A stretch of DNA of 64,000 nucleotides, from contig CAJJDP010000014.1 in assembly GCA_905182995.1 (NCBI GenBank), forward strand, positions 318,856-382,855, in the 5' to 3' direction. Source of the stretch: Paramecium octaurelia (taxonomy: Eukaryota; Ciliophora; Oligohymenophorea; Peniculida; Parameciidae). Positions 48,401-61,168 of this stretch are shown here, one piece after another; position 1 is the first letter of the stretch; the number at the start of each line of letters is the position of its first letter. Both the position numbers and the translations under genes were made by a program. Below the pieces are notes generated by a model. The model searched no databases and was not told where the DNA came from. It saw nothing but the letters and a program-made list of their open reading frames with translations.

Positions 48401-51400
48401 GTAACTCTCTGTGTAGGTTTCAAAGAATGCTGAATCCTTAAAGAAAATAAAGAGGTTCAACTCATCACATTGATGTTCATCGTAGAGCTTGTGTTTTTGT
48501 TCAGTAGTCTGTTGATACCACTTAATCAAGAATTCCCACTTTTAAAAGTCTCTAGATCCACTGTCATCTCCATTAGCTTTTTTCAATTCCTTTAAGACAA
48601 TAAACATTTTATCTAAGGAATCAACCAATTTGATTTCTGTTGATGTTAAATCTTGGACCTAAATGGGGACATTCTTTTAGACATTAGAGGAATTTCTATA
48701 AATTGAATAAAACTTATCCTTCTACAATGTGGATAGATGAGCAAGGTTTCTAGTTTGCACATCCTCATTGTCAAGTGGCAATATTTAAAATTGATAGGAT
48801 GACTCATTGAATACAAGCAATGTCACTGTTGAATACTGGGTTGGTACATCAAGTTAGAAGTTATTGTTTTCATCGAGACCAACATTTGAATACAATATGG
48901 CTGGATATTTCAAAAAGTCATTGAAAGTAGTCACTTGTTAATGTCTTTAGCCTGCGGATCCATAACCTGCTTATTTACTTTAAGCTCGTGATTGTTGGTT
49001 TTGTTATTCGTATTTATCCTTATATGATCCCTCTTGATTCAAGGATTCCCCTTGAGTTGTAGTTTCTCTAATTTTTTATCTCTTCAATAGGAATTGGGGC
49101 TTTTCAAGCGTGTTACCAATATATCTTTCTTATGTCTTTCTATTTAAAACATACTTTTATTCATCTGACAATTCCTTGTTTGATTAGAATACACTACTGT
49201 ATAAATCTATAGATAATTGTTCAGATCTGTCTTTATTTATCAATTACTAAATCTGATTGACTTATTGCTCAAATTATTCATTCACAAATGAAGTGGCATA
49301 AGCATAAACCTACACTTTTTGTTTTGACACAATTTTACCAGTGATCTTAGTTCCATTCTCCTCTTTCTTTTAATCTACCTTAGATATTGCTATCAATTGA
49401 TCCAACCCCTTATCAATTATTAATTGATTCTAAGATTTTATAATAGAAGAGCCCTTCCACAATTCCCCATCAATGACATTAATGTAAATAGTAAATCTAT
49501 CCTTCACAAATTGCAACTCGTAAATTCCTTTATTTTCAAGTTTAAATGCGATGAATTATTCCTACTTTTTGATTTAATCTGTCAAACTTCTGATGACTGC
49601 TCTCTCTGTTGATCCAAAGACTTGATACAAGACAAATGGATTATTTATATCTCCAATATCGTTAAAAGGTAGATTTATTTCCTATCCAGGTAATACTGTG
49701 ATTTTTGAGGGATAAGAGATTTAGCTCTTTTGGTTAATTTACCATAATTTCTATTAAACATTGATGTCTCCCACACTCTTGACATTTGAACTTATAGAAT
49801 TTACATTCTTCAACTCTCCCAAATAGACTCTACCTTTCTCATCTGTTGTGAATTACTCGTTATAAGTATGATTTAAGGAACTCAATGTGAATGTGACAGT
49901 CACTTAAAGTCCTCTCTTAGGTTCACCATTCTTTCCTACAATAAGGATCTAATATCCATTTATTTTATCATATTTCAATTACTAATTACAAAACACTTGT
50001 TAGCCTTCAAGGTTGTCAAAATAGATGAAATGTGACTATTCAAGTTAATCTTCTTTTTTGTTATCATCCTTATGCATTCTTGTGATCTTCCCAGTGATTT
50101 TTATTTCAATAGCCTTTAATTTAGAAGTGATAGGGAATTACACTTCAAAGGGCTTGTCATTTTCTAATTTAATATTATCAAATGGTAAAGTTGCTGGAAC
50201 ACCTGCATCATTAGTGCTTGTTACTTAAATCTTTTGATCTTAAAGCAAGGCCAAACCCACTTCAGTGCCATTCACAAACAATTTTGGAATTATAACTGCC
50301 TTGGCTTGACATCCCATTAACAAAGATTCATCAGCAATCAAAAAGGCACATTTCAATTGATACTTCTCCTATTAAATGAAAACAGTTGTAAATTCAGCAA
50401 AATTATCATGGACAATTACTGCATTAAATTATTAATCCCTTTGACCAAATGGTATCAGGATTTCCTTTCTTGATTGATCCACATTATAAAATTTCTTATC
50501 AATCCAAACTCCTGTTTTCTCACCTGTGCATAATTCGAAATTCTCATCGAATATTTAGAATCTGTGGCCTGCTGCTGTGATGGTTTCTCTTAATTGAAGT
50601 CTACCCTTCTTTATTAGAGCCCTCGAAGATATACCATTACCAATAAACTCAACAATAAAGATTCCTCTTTAGATGTTAGTAATAGTTTGGAATTCGAATT
50701 CCTTAATCACTTTTTAAATTGGGGGGTAGTTGTAAGTGAAATCAGTTTCTTCAAATGCAATCAATCCATCCAAATTAATTGAAGAATCTAATTGTTGTTA
50801 TTTCTATAAGTAATAATTTTCAGAGTTGAATTCAAATATTTTAATATTTAACTTTGGAATATTCTTGAGTTCAACATATAATTTAACTGAATCTCCATGT
50901 TTGAAATACATCTTATTGAATGAACAAATGGTCAACAATTTGCTTGAGTTCATCTATTCAATTTATGCACTTGTGAGGTAATCATAAATGTTCTATAATT
51001 CTTATCCTTGATGTAATTTGACAGTCGCTTAAACCTTCTTCAGATATTTTGTATCAAGGTATTATTCTAAAATACCTAGATCGTCATTCTTCTCAAAATA
51101 TTTTTATAAGTATTTCTCAATTATTTAATCTGTGGCAATCCATCTATTTGTATTCAACTAATGGTATTCGTGCCATTACTATTGATAATTTCTCTTATTA
51201 TTTTTAATGAATGTTTTTTATTTTTCATTTGCAGCATCATAATCATCCTTTGGATCTTTTAAGAAAACCAAGAATAAATCAAAGTCAAACTCATTTACTT
51301 CAATACCAATTTGTAATAATTCGTATAGTATCTAATCATTGAATGATTTGAATTTGGGAGGCAAAGTGCTTGTCCAATTGTAGACATCCTTAATGTTTTA

Positions 51401-52271
51401 TAGAACTTATTTCTTTTCGTCCTCTGTCAATTTAGAGTATTGAATGTCTTTCAAATTGTATTGGAATTTCTTGAGATAGTATTCTCCAACAAACTATTGA
51501 TTTTCTAGAAACTTCTTGTTCAATTGGAGCAATCCTTCCAGTTAAGACAAACTCAACTTTCTAAAATGAGCTTACTGAAAATCGTTCTTGAAGTCCTTCA
51601 AATTGGATAACTTATCATAGAACTCAGGGATGCCTGGGAAGCTACATATATGAAAATAGCGATTACTCTACGATTTCGTTGCCAACATTGTTCAAATAAG
51701 TTTTGATTACCTTAATAGAGCTGGCTGCTATTTTGTTTACATCCAATTATCCATAAAGTTGTTGCTTAATTTTGGCAAACCCAGCCTCTGTATATGCGTT
51801 GTCCAAGAATTTGCTTACTTCGAAGACGCTGTCATTGAATTTTGATTTGTAAGTCATTTATTCTATAAGTCCTCCAGATTGGGATTAACCCTAAAATAAA
51901 ACGAAGCTTCATACTCTTGCGATTGCGGGGGCTTCTTGAGCAAAGGAAAACTTAAAGAATTATCTATTCATTTTGTCAACTATAGCCTTTAGTTATTTGT
52001 CGATTTCTTCAGATGGAGTTTCACTGCTTAATCGATCATATTCTAAAAACAGTGCTCTCAAATTAGTTTTATTGGCATTAACAGTTTGCATGTCTTTAAA
52101 AGCTTCCAATTACTGCTTTTATTCTGTAGTTAGTTGATATCCATGCTGATTGAAGATCTTTAAAAAATAATAATAATAATATTGGTCGGTGCCCTTGATA
52201 AGTTTACCTATTGCTTCATCCTTGGACAATAGGAGTTAATTTTCTAACAATTATAAATCTTGAGTTGACAT
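45475..52271 (-). CDS. Giant alpha-2-macroglobulin-like protein
   Basis: 2233 residues after removing introns 51891-51914, 51642-51666, 45994-46019 and 45616-45635. No signal peptide: it begins MSTQDLQLLENQLLLSKDEA. Residues about 1-330 are helical; about 380-1110 contain beta-rich, roughly 100-residue units like MG domains (for example GYQILIVGKNGEPKRGLQVT then VTFTLSSLNHTYNEQFTTDE). Near residue 1117 is YPAILYSNVGLDENNNFQLD followed by VPTQYSTVTLLVFNESSYQF, like the strand before the bait/ANA region of macroglobulins (the family's xVPDxITxW). I see no thioester GCGEQ. A Met/Gln-rich linker lies near 1350-1420 (about 47925-48090), then a Cys-containing globular part and helical repeats. Probably cytosolic or peripheral; the family call is tentative but the reading frame is solid. 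Confidence 0.65.
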
Positions 52272-52670
52272 ATTTAAAAGATATTTATTCTAATCAATAA
52301 AAAGATATTCATCGACGCTGTTATATGATTTAATTCAATGTAAATTATAATATATCTAATAAATTCTGATAATAGGCAAATTTGTAGAAGGGAAACTCAA
52401 TTTAAAAAGTCGAGCAATAAATAATTCATTTAAAGCAATTAAATAGAAAGAAAAATATAATCTAGAAATTAAAACTTACTATTAATAGTGATAAAATACT
52501 TTAAATGACTTACTATGGGACAAAGTTTAATATAGGATAGAATCATTGTATCTTGATTGAAGTATCAGTTTATAGATTAAGATGGACAGTAGATAAAATA
52601 TGAATGATGATTATAATTTAGATATTATGCAATATAATTAAATGAATGTTGTCGTTAATTTATTATTTGA
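52272..52670. other. Divergent promoter region
   Basis: About 400 bp between the giant minus-strand gene and the ULK-like kinase. AT-rich, no protein-like frame or RNA gene seen; it should carry both promoters. Confidence 0.5.
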
Positions 52671-54752
52671 ATGTTAATTAATCGCTGTTATTATCCTGAA
52701 ACTCGTAAAGCAATTGATCATTACAGTTATGCTCTGAATGAAGAAATAGGAAGAGGGTTTAGTAGCAAAGTTTATAGGGGAAGAGATGAAAACAATTAAA
52801 TGACTGTGGCTGTTAAAGTATGATATAAATTTGTAAGACAAGGTAATTGATATGAAGATGGTTAAACAGAGTATTCACGCCACTTTACTAAAGAATGAAA
52901 TAAATGCTTTGAAATCATTTAACTCAAAGAACATACTAAAATTGTATGATGTTTTCTAAACACAGAATAATACATACATCATAACAGAGTATTGCGATTC
53001 TGGGGATCTGAGTGGTGTAATAAAGAAGAGAGGAAGAATAGATGAGTCTGAAGCATTGCGAATCATGAATGAAATAATCACAGGATTGCTGGAGATCAAT
53101 CAAAAAGGTTACATCCATAGGGACATTAAGCCAGCAAACATTCTGATAGAGAAGCAGACTCCAAAAATAGCAGACTTTGGGTTTGCTGTCCAAATAAACA
53201 GCATGGAAGTCAAACAACAAGGGAGACATTATAATGTAGGAACTCCCCTCTACATGTCCCCACAAGCCTTGAGATAATAGGGCCACACCGAAAAAGGAGA
53301 TGTATGGGCTATGGGTGTAATGTTCTTTGAAATGCTATTCGGACAAACCCCATTTACAGCCCAGACTGAATAGGGATTGCTAACAGCTATTTTGCATCAC
53401 CATCTGGTCATTCCTTCACATCCCTCCATATCAGATGCTTCCAAAGATTTCATCCGCAGATGTCTTTGCATCGATGAGAACCAGAGAATGAGAGTCAAGG
53501 ACATGAGCACTCACGCAATCTATTCACAATACTCCCAACCCATTTATAAGCCCATTCCCTTATAAACCCAACAATCATCCAATGTTCCCACGCCTGCAAC
53601 CAGAACTCCCATTATCAACAAGGACAGGTCCCAAAGTCAGGGAATTAGAGACTTCTAATCCAGACCCAAGTGCCAAGTAAATTGCGTTTAATATACTAGA
53701 CTCAAATTCATAATGATAGCAAAGTAAGTAAGAGATGTCCTTCGGAAATGTATCATCTCCCTCATCCACCTACAACTGTTATTGAACCTCCGATTTCAGA
53801 TCCGATGAGATCCAAAAGTCAAAAGCAAATCACAGAATCACGAAAAACCATTACTCAAGAAAATTAGTTAGAAAAAAGGAGTTTTAAAAAAAATAACACT
53901 GTACTTTAAGAGTATTTATTCAATTCATCATCATAGACGATCTATTAATGTGTAAACTCAGCCATCTTAAAATACTACGCCTGTTTAATCACCCATTAAG
54001 TTTAAGTCAAATAATGACATACTATTTGCCCAAATCAACTATTGTAGATTTCTGTACAAATTCTCATAGCAAATCATCAATTCAAGGTAGTTGACTTTAT
54101 CCAACGGTTTAAAAGAGAAGTTGTTATTCTTGATGGCTAAGAATATTGCCATGAAGATTTCTAAACTTCACACTATCATCGATAAAGAGAATTCCAAAGA
54201 TAACACTTTCTAACTTGAAGATTTCGATGTATACAGAAAGGCTGAATCATTCCAGAAGTTTAGTTAAGCCATTTCAGAATACAATGAAAACTATAAGAGA
54301 TACTTTGAGAAGACCTATTAAATGATAGTTAACAAAAGTAACATCTTATGTAATTATACACAGATCTCCCTCAAGATAAGAAATTTGAGGCCCTGTTTGA
54401 CAAAGACTTAAGCGAATTTGAAAGTTTCTATTTCATTACTCAATCCTATTTAAGGCAAGCCTTGCAAGACATGAAAAGTGAACTGCCAACCTCTAGTTCT
54501 GATTTAGATGCTTTCTTGCCTGAAGAAGTACTTTCTATCTATTATTCCTAGTATAATTTTAGTTATTTTGTGGGTCAGTAATTGTGCAATTATTTGCTTA
54601 TCTGTCATTGTACTCTCTAACACATGAATGATTATAAGAAATTCTCAAAGATGCTAAAAATTGATTAGATGGTTGATTAGAAACAAAATAGATGCACTTA
54701 CAGACAAGTTGAAGAACTAAGAAGTAAAATGTAGGAATTGGTTACTAAGTGA
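52671..54752 (+). CDS. ULK/ATG1-like Ser/Thr kinase
   Basis: 660 residues after removing introns 52818-52842, 53677-53699, 53912-53936 and 54338-54363. Full kinase domain at residues about 22-285: Gly loop EIGRGFSSKVYRG, AVKVID lysine, HRDIKPANILIE at 140, ADFGFAV at 159, GTPLYMSPQAL in place of the usual APE, and GDVWAMGVMFFEML. The activation segment and the C-lobe resemble the ULK/ATG1 family, which starts autophagy and, in other lineages, acts in cilia. A Ser/Pro/Lys-rich linker of about 150 residues (many SP/TP sites) is followed by a helical C-terminal domain of about 220 residues (INYCRFLYKFSQQI; FYFITQSYLRQALQDMKSEL), in the place of the ULK EAT/MIT domain. Ciliates have several ULK paralogues, so the cell role is not assigned. 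Confidence 0.85.
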
Positions 54753-54794
54753 TTTTGATTTGTAAATTTTATATTACATTTTTATATTTAATAA

Positions 54795-55913
54795 ATGAAA
54801 TAGTAGTAAGGAGTTGTTGTTGTTTAACCTAAATACTATGCCACCTTCAATCAGACTCAACCACCATCTTATTGGGATTATGAGAATGCTAAAATTGAAT
54901 ATGGGTACAATTTAATTCTTATACATCAGATCAGAAGAACCTTACGAAGCAATTTGTAAAATTGGAAGAGGCAAATATTCTGAAGTCTTCGAAGGTGTTG
55001 ATAATAGGAATGGAACCAAAGTAGTTCTTAAGGTTCTCAAGCCTGTCAAAAAAAGAAAAATACGCAGAGAAATCCGTATTCTTTAAGTTTTGAAAGGCGG
55101 CACTAACATTATTGATCTTTGCGATGTGGTTAGAGATGAAAATTTAAAAATCCCGACTTTAGTAAAAGAATCAAGTTAACATAGATCTTCCCTTATATGG
55201 AGAATACTGATTTTAGAAGCATGTTCCCTAAATTAACAGATAATGATATCAAGCATTATTTATTTGAATTGTTAAAAGTAAACTAAAACTTAAAATAGGC
55301 TTTAGATTATGCTCATTAAAGAGGTATATTTCATAGAGATGTGAAACCATAAAATATTATTGTCGATCCAAAAACTAGAACCTTGAAACTTATAGACTGG
55401 GGATTGGCAGAGTTTTATCATCCCTCACAAGATTATAATGTTAGAGTGGCCTCACGATATTTTAAAGGGCCAGAATTATTGGTGGACTACGTTTATTATG
55501 ATTATTCGTTGGATATATGGAGTACTGGTGCAATGTTTGCATCAATGGTATATTGACATAGTGAATTTTAGATTTTTAAAAAGGAACCGTTCTTCCAAGG
55601 GAATGATAATTATGATCAATTAGTAAAGATTGCTAAGGTCTTAGGAACAGATGGATTAAAATAATATATAAAAAAATACAATATCAAGTTGGATAATGCA
55701 TACAATGGACTCTTACTTAAGTATTAATTAATAATATTAATTTGTTATCCAAAATAAGATTGGCTGTCCTTTGTTAATCAAGACAATGCTCCTTTGTGTA
55801 GTTTGGATGCCATTGATTTGTTGTCCAAAATGTTACTGTATGATCATGCCGAAAGAATCACTCCAAAAGATGCCATGTTACATCAATATTTTGCAGAATT
55901 AAAACAAAATTGA
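54795..55913 (+). CDS. CK2A: Casein kinase 2 alpha, catalytic subunit
   Basis: 341 residues after removing introns 54905-54929, 55162-55184, 55278-55298 and 55548-55571. Very close to CK2 alpha: [32 protein letters not shown], the basic substrate-binding loop [34 protein letters not shown] (the DWG of CK2 in place of DFG), [18 protein letters not shown], and LGTDGL. CK2 is a constitutively active acidophilic kinase that works with a beta subunit. Odd: between NGLLLKY and PKQDWLSF there are eight extra hydrophobic residues (QLIILICY) that other CK2 proteins lack at this place; 24 nt, in frame. It follows the ULK-like gene by 42 bp on the same strand and converges with CK1 at 37 bp. Confidence 0.95.
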
Positions 55914-55950
55914 ACGATATAATAGATATATTAAATATATATTATTAAAA

Positions 55951-57632
55951 TCATCTGTTTCGCTTATTTTTATTGCCACTTTTCACATATTCCTTAAATT
56001 GCCTTATGATAATATGTTATATTTACGCTTAAACTTGCCTCTCTAATAGTTCCTAGTATTGGAAACAAGGACCTTCTTCATCCTCACCTATCAGCATTGC
56101 AATTGTATCGTTATTCTCCAAAGGTTGAAAACCAAAATTCTATGCTTGAATCATATCCTATTTCTTCTCTGTTGTCTCTTATTATTATTATTATTATTGA
56201 CTATCCGTTGCAAACATATCAATGTGACTAGCTTAATAATTTCCTGCAATGCTTGATTGGACTGTATTCACTTAGCTATATTATGATGGTGCTAATGATG
56301 ATACAGATTTATGTCTATCTTAACTTCTTTATATAATGGCTCTAGCCTTAGCATAAGGATCAGGAGGACGAAGAAAATCAAATTGACTAGATTATGATTA
56401 ATTTTATGATTGCATATCTGGAACCAGAGATTACCTTTTAGTGTTCTTAGCAGGACTTTTTGATTTTGATATTTTTTCACTGTCAATTTCTGGCTTCAAT
56501 TTACTTTGTGAGTTCATATTATTTTTAGTTTGTTTTTTATTAGGATCCTAATGGGTTGAATCTTTTTTAATATTCCTCTAAGAATTTTGCTGAGATTACA
56601 ACTTTACAATAATTAGATCAATAATTTACATCAGAAGTTCTTCTTTCTAATAATGCCCATTCGTATTTATAATCTAATTCAATTTTGTTATCACTTGCAC
56701 ATTTGCGCATCAATTATTTTAAATACTCATAATCAGGAGTTTATTTAAATTGCAGTTTTTTTACATATTCAAAGTACTTTGAAAATTCATTAGGCATGTC
56801 TTTACACAGCTCTTCAATCAATATTTACATTTTCATTTTGCCAACTACTTTAGTTTTCTCTTTATCACTTACATTTTATAAATTTTACCAAGGTAACGAA
56901 CCTTTATATAAAAATACCAGCATATATCCCAAAGATTCTAAATCATCTCCCCTTCCTAATTCGAAACCCTTATGAGCACCAATCGAGGCATACCTCGTCG
57001 TTCCTATAAAGGGTTTTCCATCTCTGAAAGGCCTATATTAATGTATTTAATAGTAAATTACACGTGATTTCCATTAGCATCTTTGTAGATCTTAGAAATC
57101 CCAAAGTCCACCAGATATATTTCATTAGGATCACGTCCCACTAGCACATTCTCTGGTTTCATGTCTCTATGAATTATTGATCTACGAACATATTTTTTAT
57201 CATCTTACTTTGTATGGCATTGCTCCAAAATGGTTATCATCTACTCAGCCAACATGATCAAGGTTTTCAGTTAGAATCTTTTAAGATGCTTTGCATAATA
57301 AGCCAAATCTCTTCCCAACAATTAAATTACCATAATATTGTAAGGTCCTTCCGAACCAAACCAATACAATTTTGGAATGCCTTTTATACCCTGCAACCTC
57401 TATAATATTTATGACTAAGCTATAGATTCTAAAATTTATATACTTCTCTATCCAGAGACTTAGCTTCATCACTCTCCTCCTTCTCAATCTTTAATGCTAT
57501 CTACTCACTCGTTTTCTTGTCTTCCCCTTGAAAAACAACTCCAAATGATCCAGAACTTAACTTCTTCAACACCACAAACTAATTGTTGAACACCTTCAAC
57601 TCCTTTTATTGTTAAATGGAACTAGAAGTCAT
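55951..57632 (-). CDS. Casein kinase 1 family protein kinase
   Basis: 531 residues after removing introns 57415-57443, 57033-57061 and 56602-56629. CK1 domain at residues about 15-300: [64 protein letters not shown], then [20 protein letters not shown] and [20 protein letters not shown], all typical of CK1 (SIGAHKG, DLESLGY). The C-terminal 230 residues are Ser/Gln/Pro-rich with a short poly-Gln run coded by TAA repeats (about 56178-56199). Such tails regulate and localise CK1 by autophosphorylation. Family usual kinase core is complete and no catalytic residue is missing. Paramecium has many CK1 paralogues, so the orthologue is not named. Confidence 0.93.
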
Positions 57633-57907
57633 TAATTAATTTAATTATGTTTTGAACTTGAAACTACTCTCTTCTAAATAACTTCATATAGATTTTATAT
57701 TCAAAACATTCTTCCTTCAAATTGAATCAAATAATATCAATAACATACTAAGATTAAATAGTTACGAAAATTGATTTTTTAATTATATCTATTCATTTTA
57801 CATATTTAATTCTTGTGTGGGATATATGTGATTATTCATGACTGACAGAGGAAAACATGCTATAAAATTTGAATTCTACATCAGAAACTTAATTTTATTA
57901 ATAAAAT

Positions 57908-58726
57908 ATGAAATATTTAATCTCATTCACATAAATTTTCATATTTAATATATTAGGAGCTCTCATTGCTAAATACTAATGTGATTGCTCATTATTTGAA
58001 GAAGAATCAATTTGTTTAGGAATTGACACTTGCAATTGGATTAACGAACTCTGTGTTAATAAGGAATGTTCTGAGATGGATGAAAACCAATGTGATTTAT
58101 TAGGAAAATGCAGTCTTAATCCCGAAGGCAGTTGTGAACCCACAGGATTTTGTACCAATTATCAAGTCAAAGACCAAATTGATTGCATGATCAAGAAAGG
58201 AAATTGTGGAGCTGACAATCAAACGAATGCTGCTGGATTTTATCAATGTAAATCTTATAATTCCGTTGATTGCAATTCATTAGCAGCAGAAAATTGTACC
58301 AATAATTATGAAGATGGATAAACATTTTGCTGGCTAAATTCAACCAAATAATGTCAAAGCTATAACATAAACTCTTGCGAAGGATTACCGTTAGATGTCT
58401 GTGATAAATTAGAATGCAAGAACTCAAATGGTCAATGTTCAGCCTTTCTATGTTCTGACATTACATCATAAGACCAATGCACATATGTACAAAACGGTAT
58501 TTGGGGGTCACTGACACTTTGTTAATGGAAAGAAGATTAAACTCCAAAATGCATTGAAAGAACTGAAACCAAAGACTTTACTAATATGACCTGCTCAAAG
58601 ATGACTGATGGCAGATACTATTGGAAAAATGAATCTTGCATCTCATGCCCAAAAAATTATGAAGATAATTCCAGTTCCTCCCTGAGTTTAATTCTCTATT
58701 TAATTTATGTTTTGCAGTATCTATGA
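57908..58726 (+). CDS. Cys-rich secreted protein, surface-antigen-like
   Basis: 272 residues, no intron. Starts with a signal peptide (MKYLISFTQIFIF then a hydrophobic LGALIA) and ends with a Ser-rich spacer plus a hydrophobic tail (SSSSLSLILYLIYVLQYL), the pattern of a GPI-anchored protein. The mature part has 28 cysteines with aromatic residues close by (CNWINELC, CTNNYEDG, CQWKEDQTPKC), like the cysteine-rich repeats of Paramecium surface antigens and related small surface proteins, but much shorter than the large immobilisation antigens. Glycosylation sites (NxS/T) are common. It is host-encoded, with no sign of a repeat array. Its neighbours are kinases and give no hint of its role. Confidence 0.78.
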
Positions 58727-59452
58727 ACCTCTAAGCTTAATATATTTAACTAACATTTTAAAACATAATCATCGATAGTTATCTTAAACTATTTGCATAT
58801 AATTTTGAATCAATAATTTGTTGTATTCAATTAAAAAAGAAAAATACTTATATTTGATTTTAGTTATTGTGTAATATCCTATACCTATGATCTCAATATT
58901 TGGCAAGAGAATCTTATTTCGAGGATAGAATAAATTTCAATCATTTAAGAAGTAAATCCTAATTGAAGTCCTATTAATTTTTAGGAAACCGAGAGGTGGG
59001 CTGGGCAGTATTGTTATTGAGTACAATATCGATTTTACGTAGACTAGAATTAGTAATTGAGTTCTATTAAGAAATAGAAATATCTAGAGATTTATAATTG
59101 GGATATAAAATTAATTAATGTAAATATTAATAAGAAATGTCATATAAATAAAATTATTAAATTATTATTTTATATTTTTAAGAGTAGATTGTTATTCTAA
59201 CTTAAATTGGGAAGATTATTTATACTTGGATGGTAGATTCCTCGATATTCATGTTTTTAATTTACACTTTTGATTAAATTCATATATATTTTATGATTCG
59301 TGTAGAGTAGATTTCCGATTCTTGATTCTAAGAATCATTCAAAGTTAGGAGATAATTTTACTGTAAATTAATCAATGAGGTAATAGGATATTAATTATAT
59401 ATTGAATCTGAAATTAGATAAATATTTATAAAAATACTAAGCCCCTTATAAT
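58727..59452. other. Long spacer with a small GC-richer open frame
   Basis: About 725 bp, one of the larger gaps here. Near 58887-59060 a short plus-strand frame (46 codons if the 33-nt stretch 58952-58984 is an intron) contains KKPRGGLGSIVIEYNIDF; the sequence around 58985-59010 is clearly GC-richer than its surroundings. It could be a micro-gene, a remnant, or a non-coding RNA. Elsewhere I see only AT-rich sequence. Confidence 0.35.
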
Positions 59453-61129
59453 ATGGATTCAATAGACTACTAAGAAGCGAAATTCAAATTTCAAGGTGTT
59501 CGCAAACACTTCTTTAAGGATGTCATTTATCATATAACTGTGTTTGATGATATGGTCACTATGGGAACAGTAAAAACATTATATAATTGGTTTAGACTTC
59601 GGATTGCCAAAACCCGAAATACAAACTGAAGCTGAATCTTGAAACGAAAATAAATTGGGAGTTGCGAAAGAATAAGGAGGAACTCGATTGCTTTGAGTTT
59701 GAGCATTAAAACAAAAGGAAAGTTGTTCATGCCTAGCCAAAGGATTTATTTAAGTACAGTTTTGTTTAAGTATTTTAGATTCAAAGAACTATTAGCAGGA
59801 AAAGTGACTTTTGAGGGCATTGGCGATTTATTCTAACCACTATATCAGATAGGGAAGGGAAGCTCAGCAAAAGTACAGCATTTTTGTTGATATGTAGGTG
59901 TATAGTGCAAAGAGTGCATTAGATTAAAGAGTATATGCGGTGAAGGCAATAGAGAAGGCTTTTCTTAAGATATCTGAGAATGGAAGCGGATTAGTAAATA
60001 TATTTAAGATTTTTAGTAAGGTTTTTAATCTGAAGTTCAAATTCTCAGAGCATTATAATAATACGAAAGTAATTTTCTGGTGTTGAAGGAGATATATGAG
60101 GGTGACAACACTCTGTATGTGGTTACATCCTATTTGGAAGGGTTGAGTCTGAGTGGAGAATTAGAAAAAGCCAAGGTACAATTAAATATTCATATCAAGA
60201 CTCTGCCCAACAAAAGACTACCAATAAACAGTATCAAGATAATAATGAGGAAACTTTTGACCAATTTAAAAATTCTGCATTCTCATCGTGTATTAATTTA
60301 ACATTTAGTTATAGATTATCCATAGAGACTTAAAACCAGATAATTTGATGTTTTCTAGAAAGAATGATTATACGTCGTTAGTTCTAGTCGATTTCGGATT
60401 GGCCACTTCAGAACTTCTGGACAAGTAAGAATTATAATCAATTATAAGGTATTTGTTTCCCAAATGCGGGACACCTGGCTATGTGGCTCCTGAGGTATTG
60501 ATTAGTAGATCAGATCTAAGATATAATTGTAAGGTTGATATATTTTCTGCAGGATGCATTTTTTATAAATTACTTACTGGACATAGTTTGTTTATTGGAT
60601 AGAATTTCGATGAAGTCTTGAAATCTAATAAAATGTGTTAGATCGATTTGGATCTACCCATTGACGGCGTTTACATTACAGAATAATCAATAGTAATTAT
60701 TTCTAATTATTCTAGGATATTTTGAGGAGGATGCTAAACAAGAATCCAAAAATCAGGATCAGTGCCACTTAAGCTCTGCAACATTAGTTTTTAGACTCCA
60801 ATAGTGATTTCAGCACTTAAGCTATTTAATCAACTGGTTAATAAATGACAAAAAATGCAATTTATTAATTGAATTTGGCTGAATCTGAATCCAAATATAA
60901 TAGTTAAAATGAGATTAATGATGAATAATAGTAGAATTCTAAAATTAATGATACAAAAAGATATTTATTGATGAATGAGATGCCACTTTCAGCCAAAAGA
61001 AGCAGTGGATAGTTTTCAGGTACTTTTTATCACAAGGATCCTCTATCAGCTGTAAAAACAATTAAGATTACAAATGAAACATCATAGCCACTTAAATTAA
61101 GTAGTCATTAATCAGCTTCCTAATTTTGA
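59453..61129 (+). CDS. Protein kinase with PH-like N-terminal domain
   Basis: 493 residues after removing eight introns (59570-59595, 59754-59778, 59873-59897, 59994-60016, 60176-60199, 60290-60314, 60425-60448, 60693-60715). Residues about 8-110 look like a PH-type fold (beta-rich, KFKFQGVRKHFFKDVIYHIT, then CFEFEHQNKRKVVHA). The kinase domain follows: IGKGSSAKVYSA, VYAVKAIEK, HRIIHRDLKPDNLMF, VDFGLATSEL, KCGTPGYVAPEVLISRS, DIFSAGCIFYKLLTG. The APE and GTPGYVAPE motifs place it near CAMK/AGC kinases. The tail is Asn/Gln/Ser-rich. Two introns are multiples of three without a stop (60176, 60425) and were placed because removal restores tight kinase spacing. The PH part suggests membrane lipid control, which is inference. 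Confidence 0.85.
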
Positions 61130-61168
61130 TTCTTTATCTTATTTTATAATATTATACAATATGATAAT

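Noticed and set aside
56178-56199. (TTA)n simple repeat
   Set aside because: It is the poly-Gln run in the CK1 tail, not an independent repeat element.
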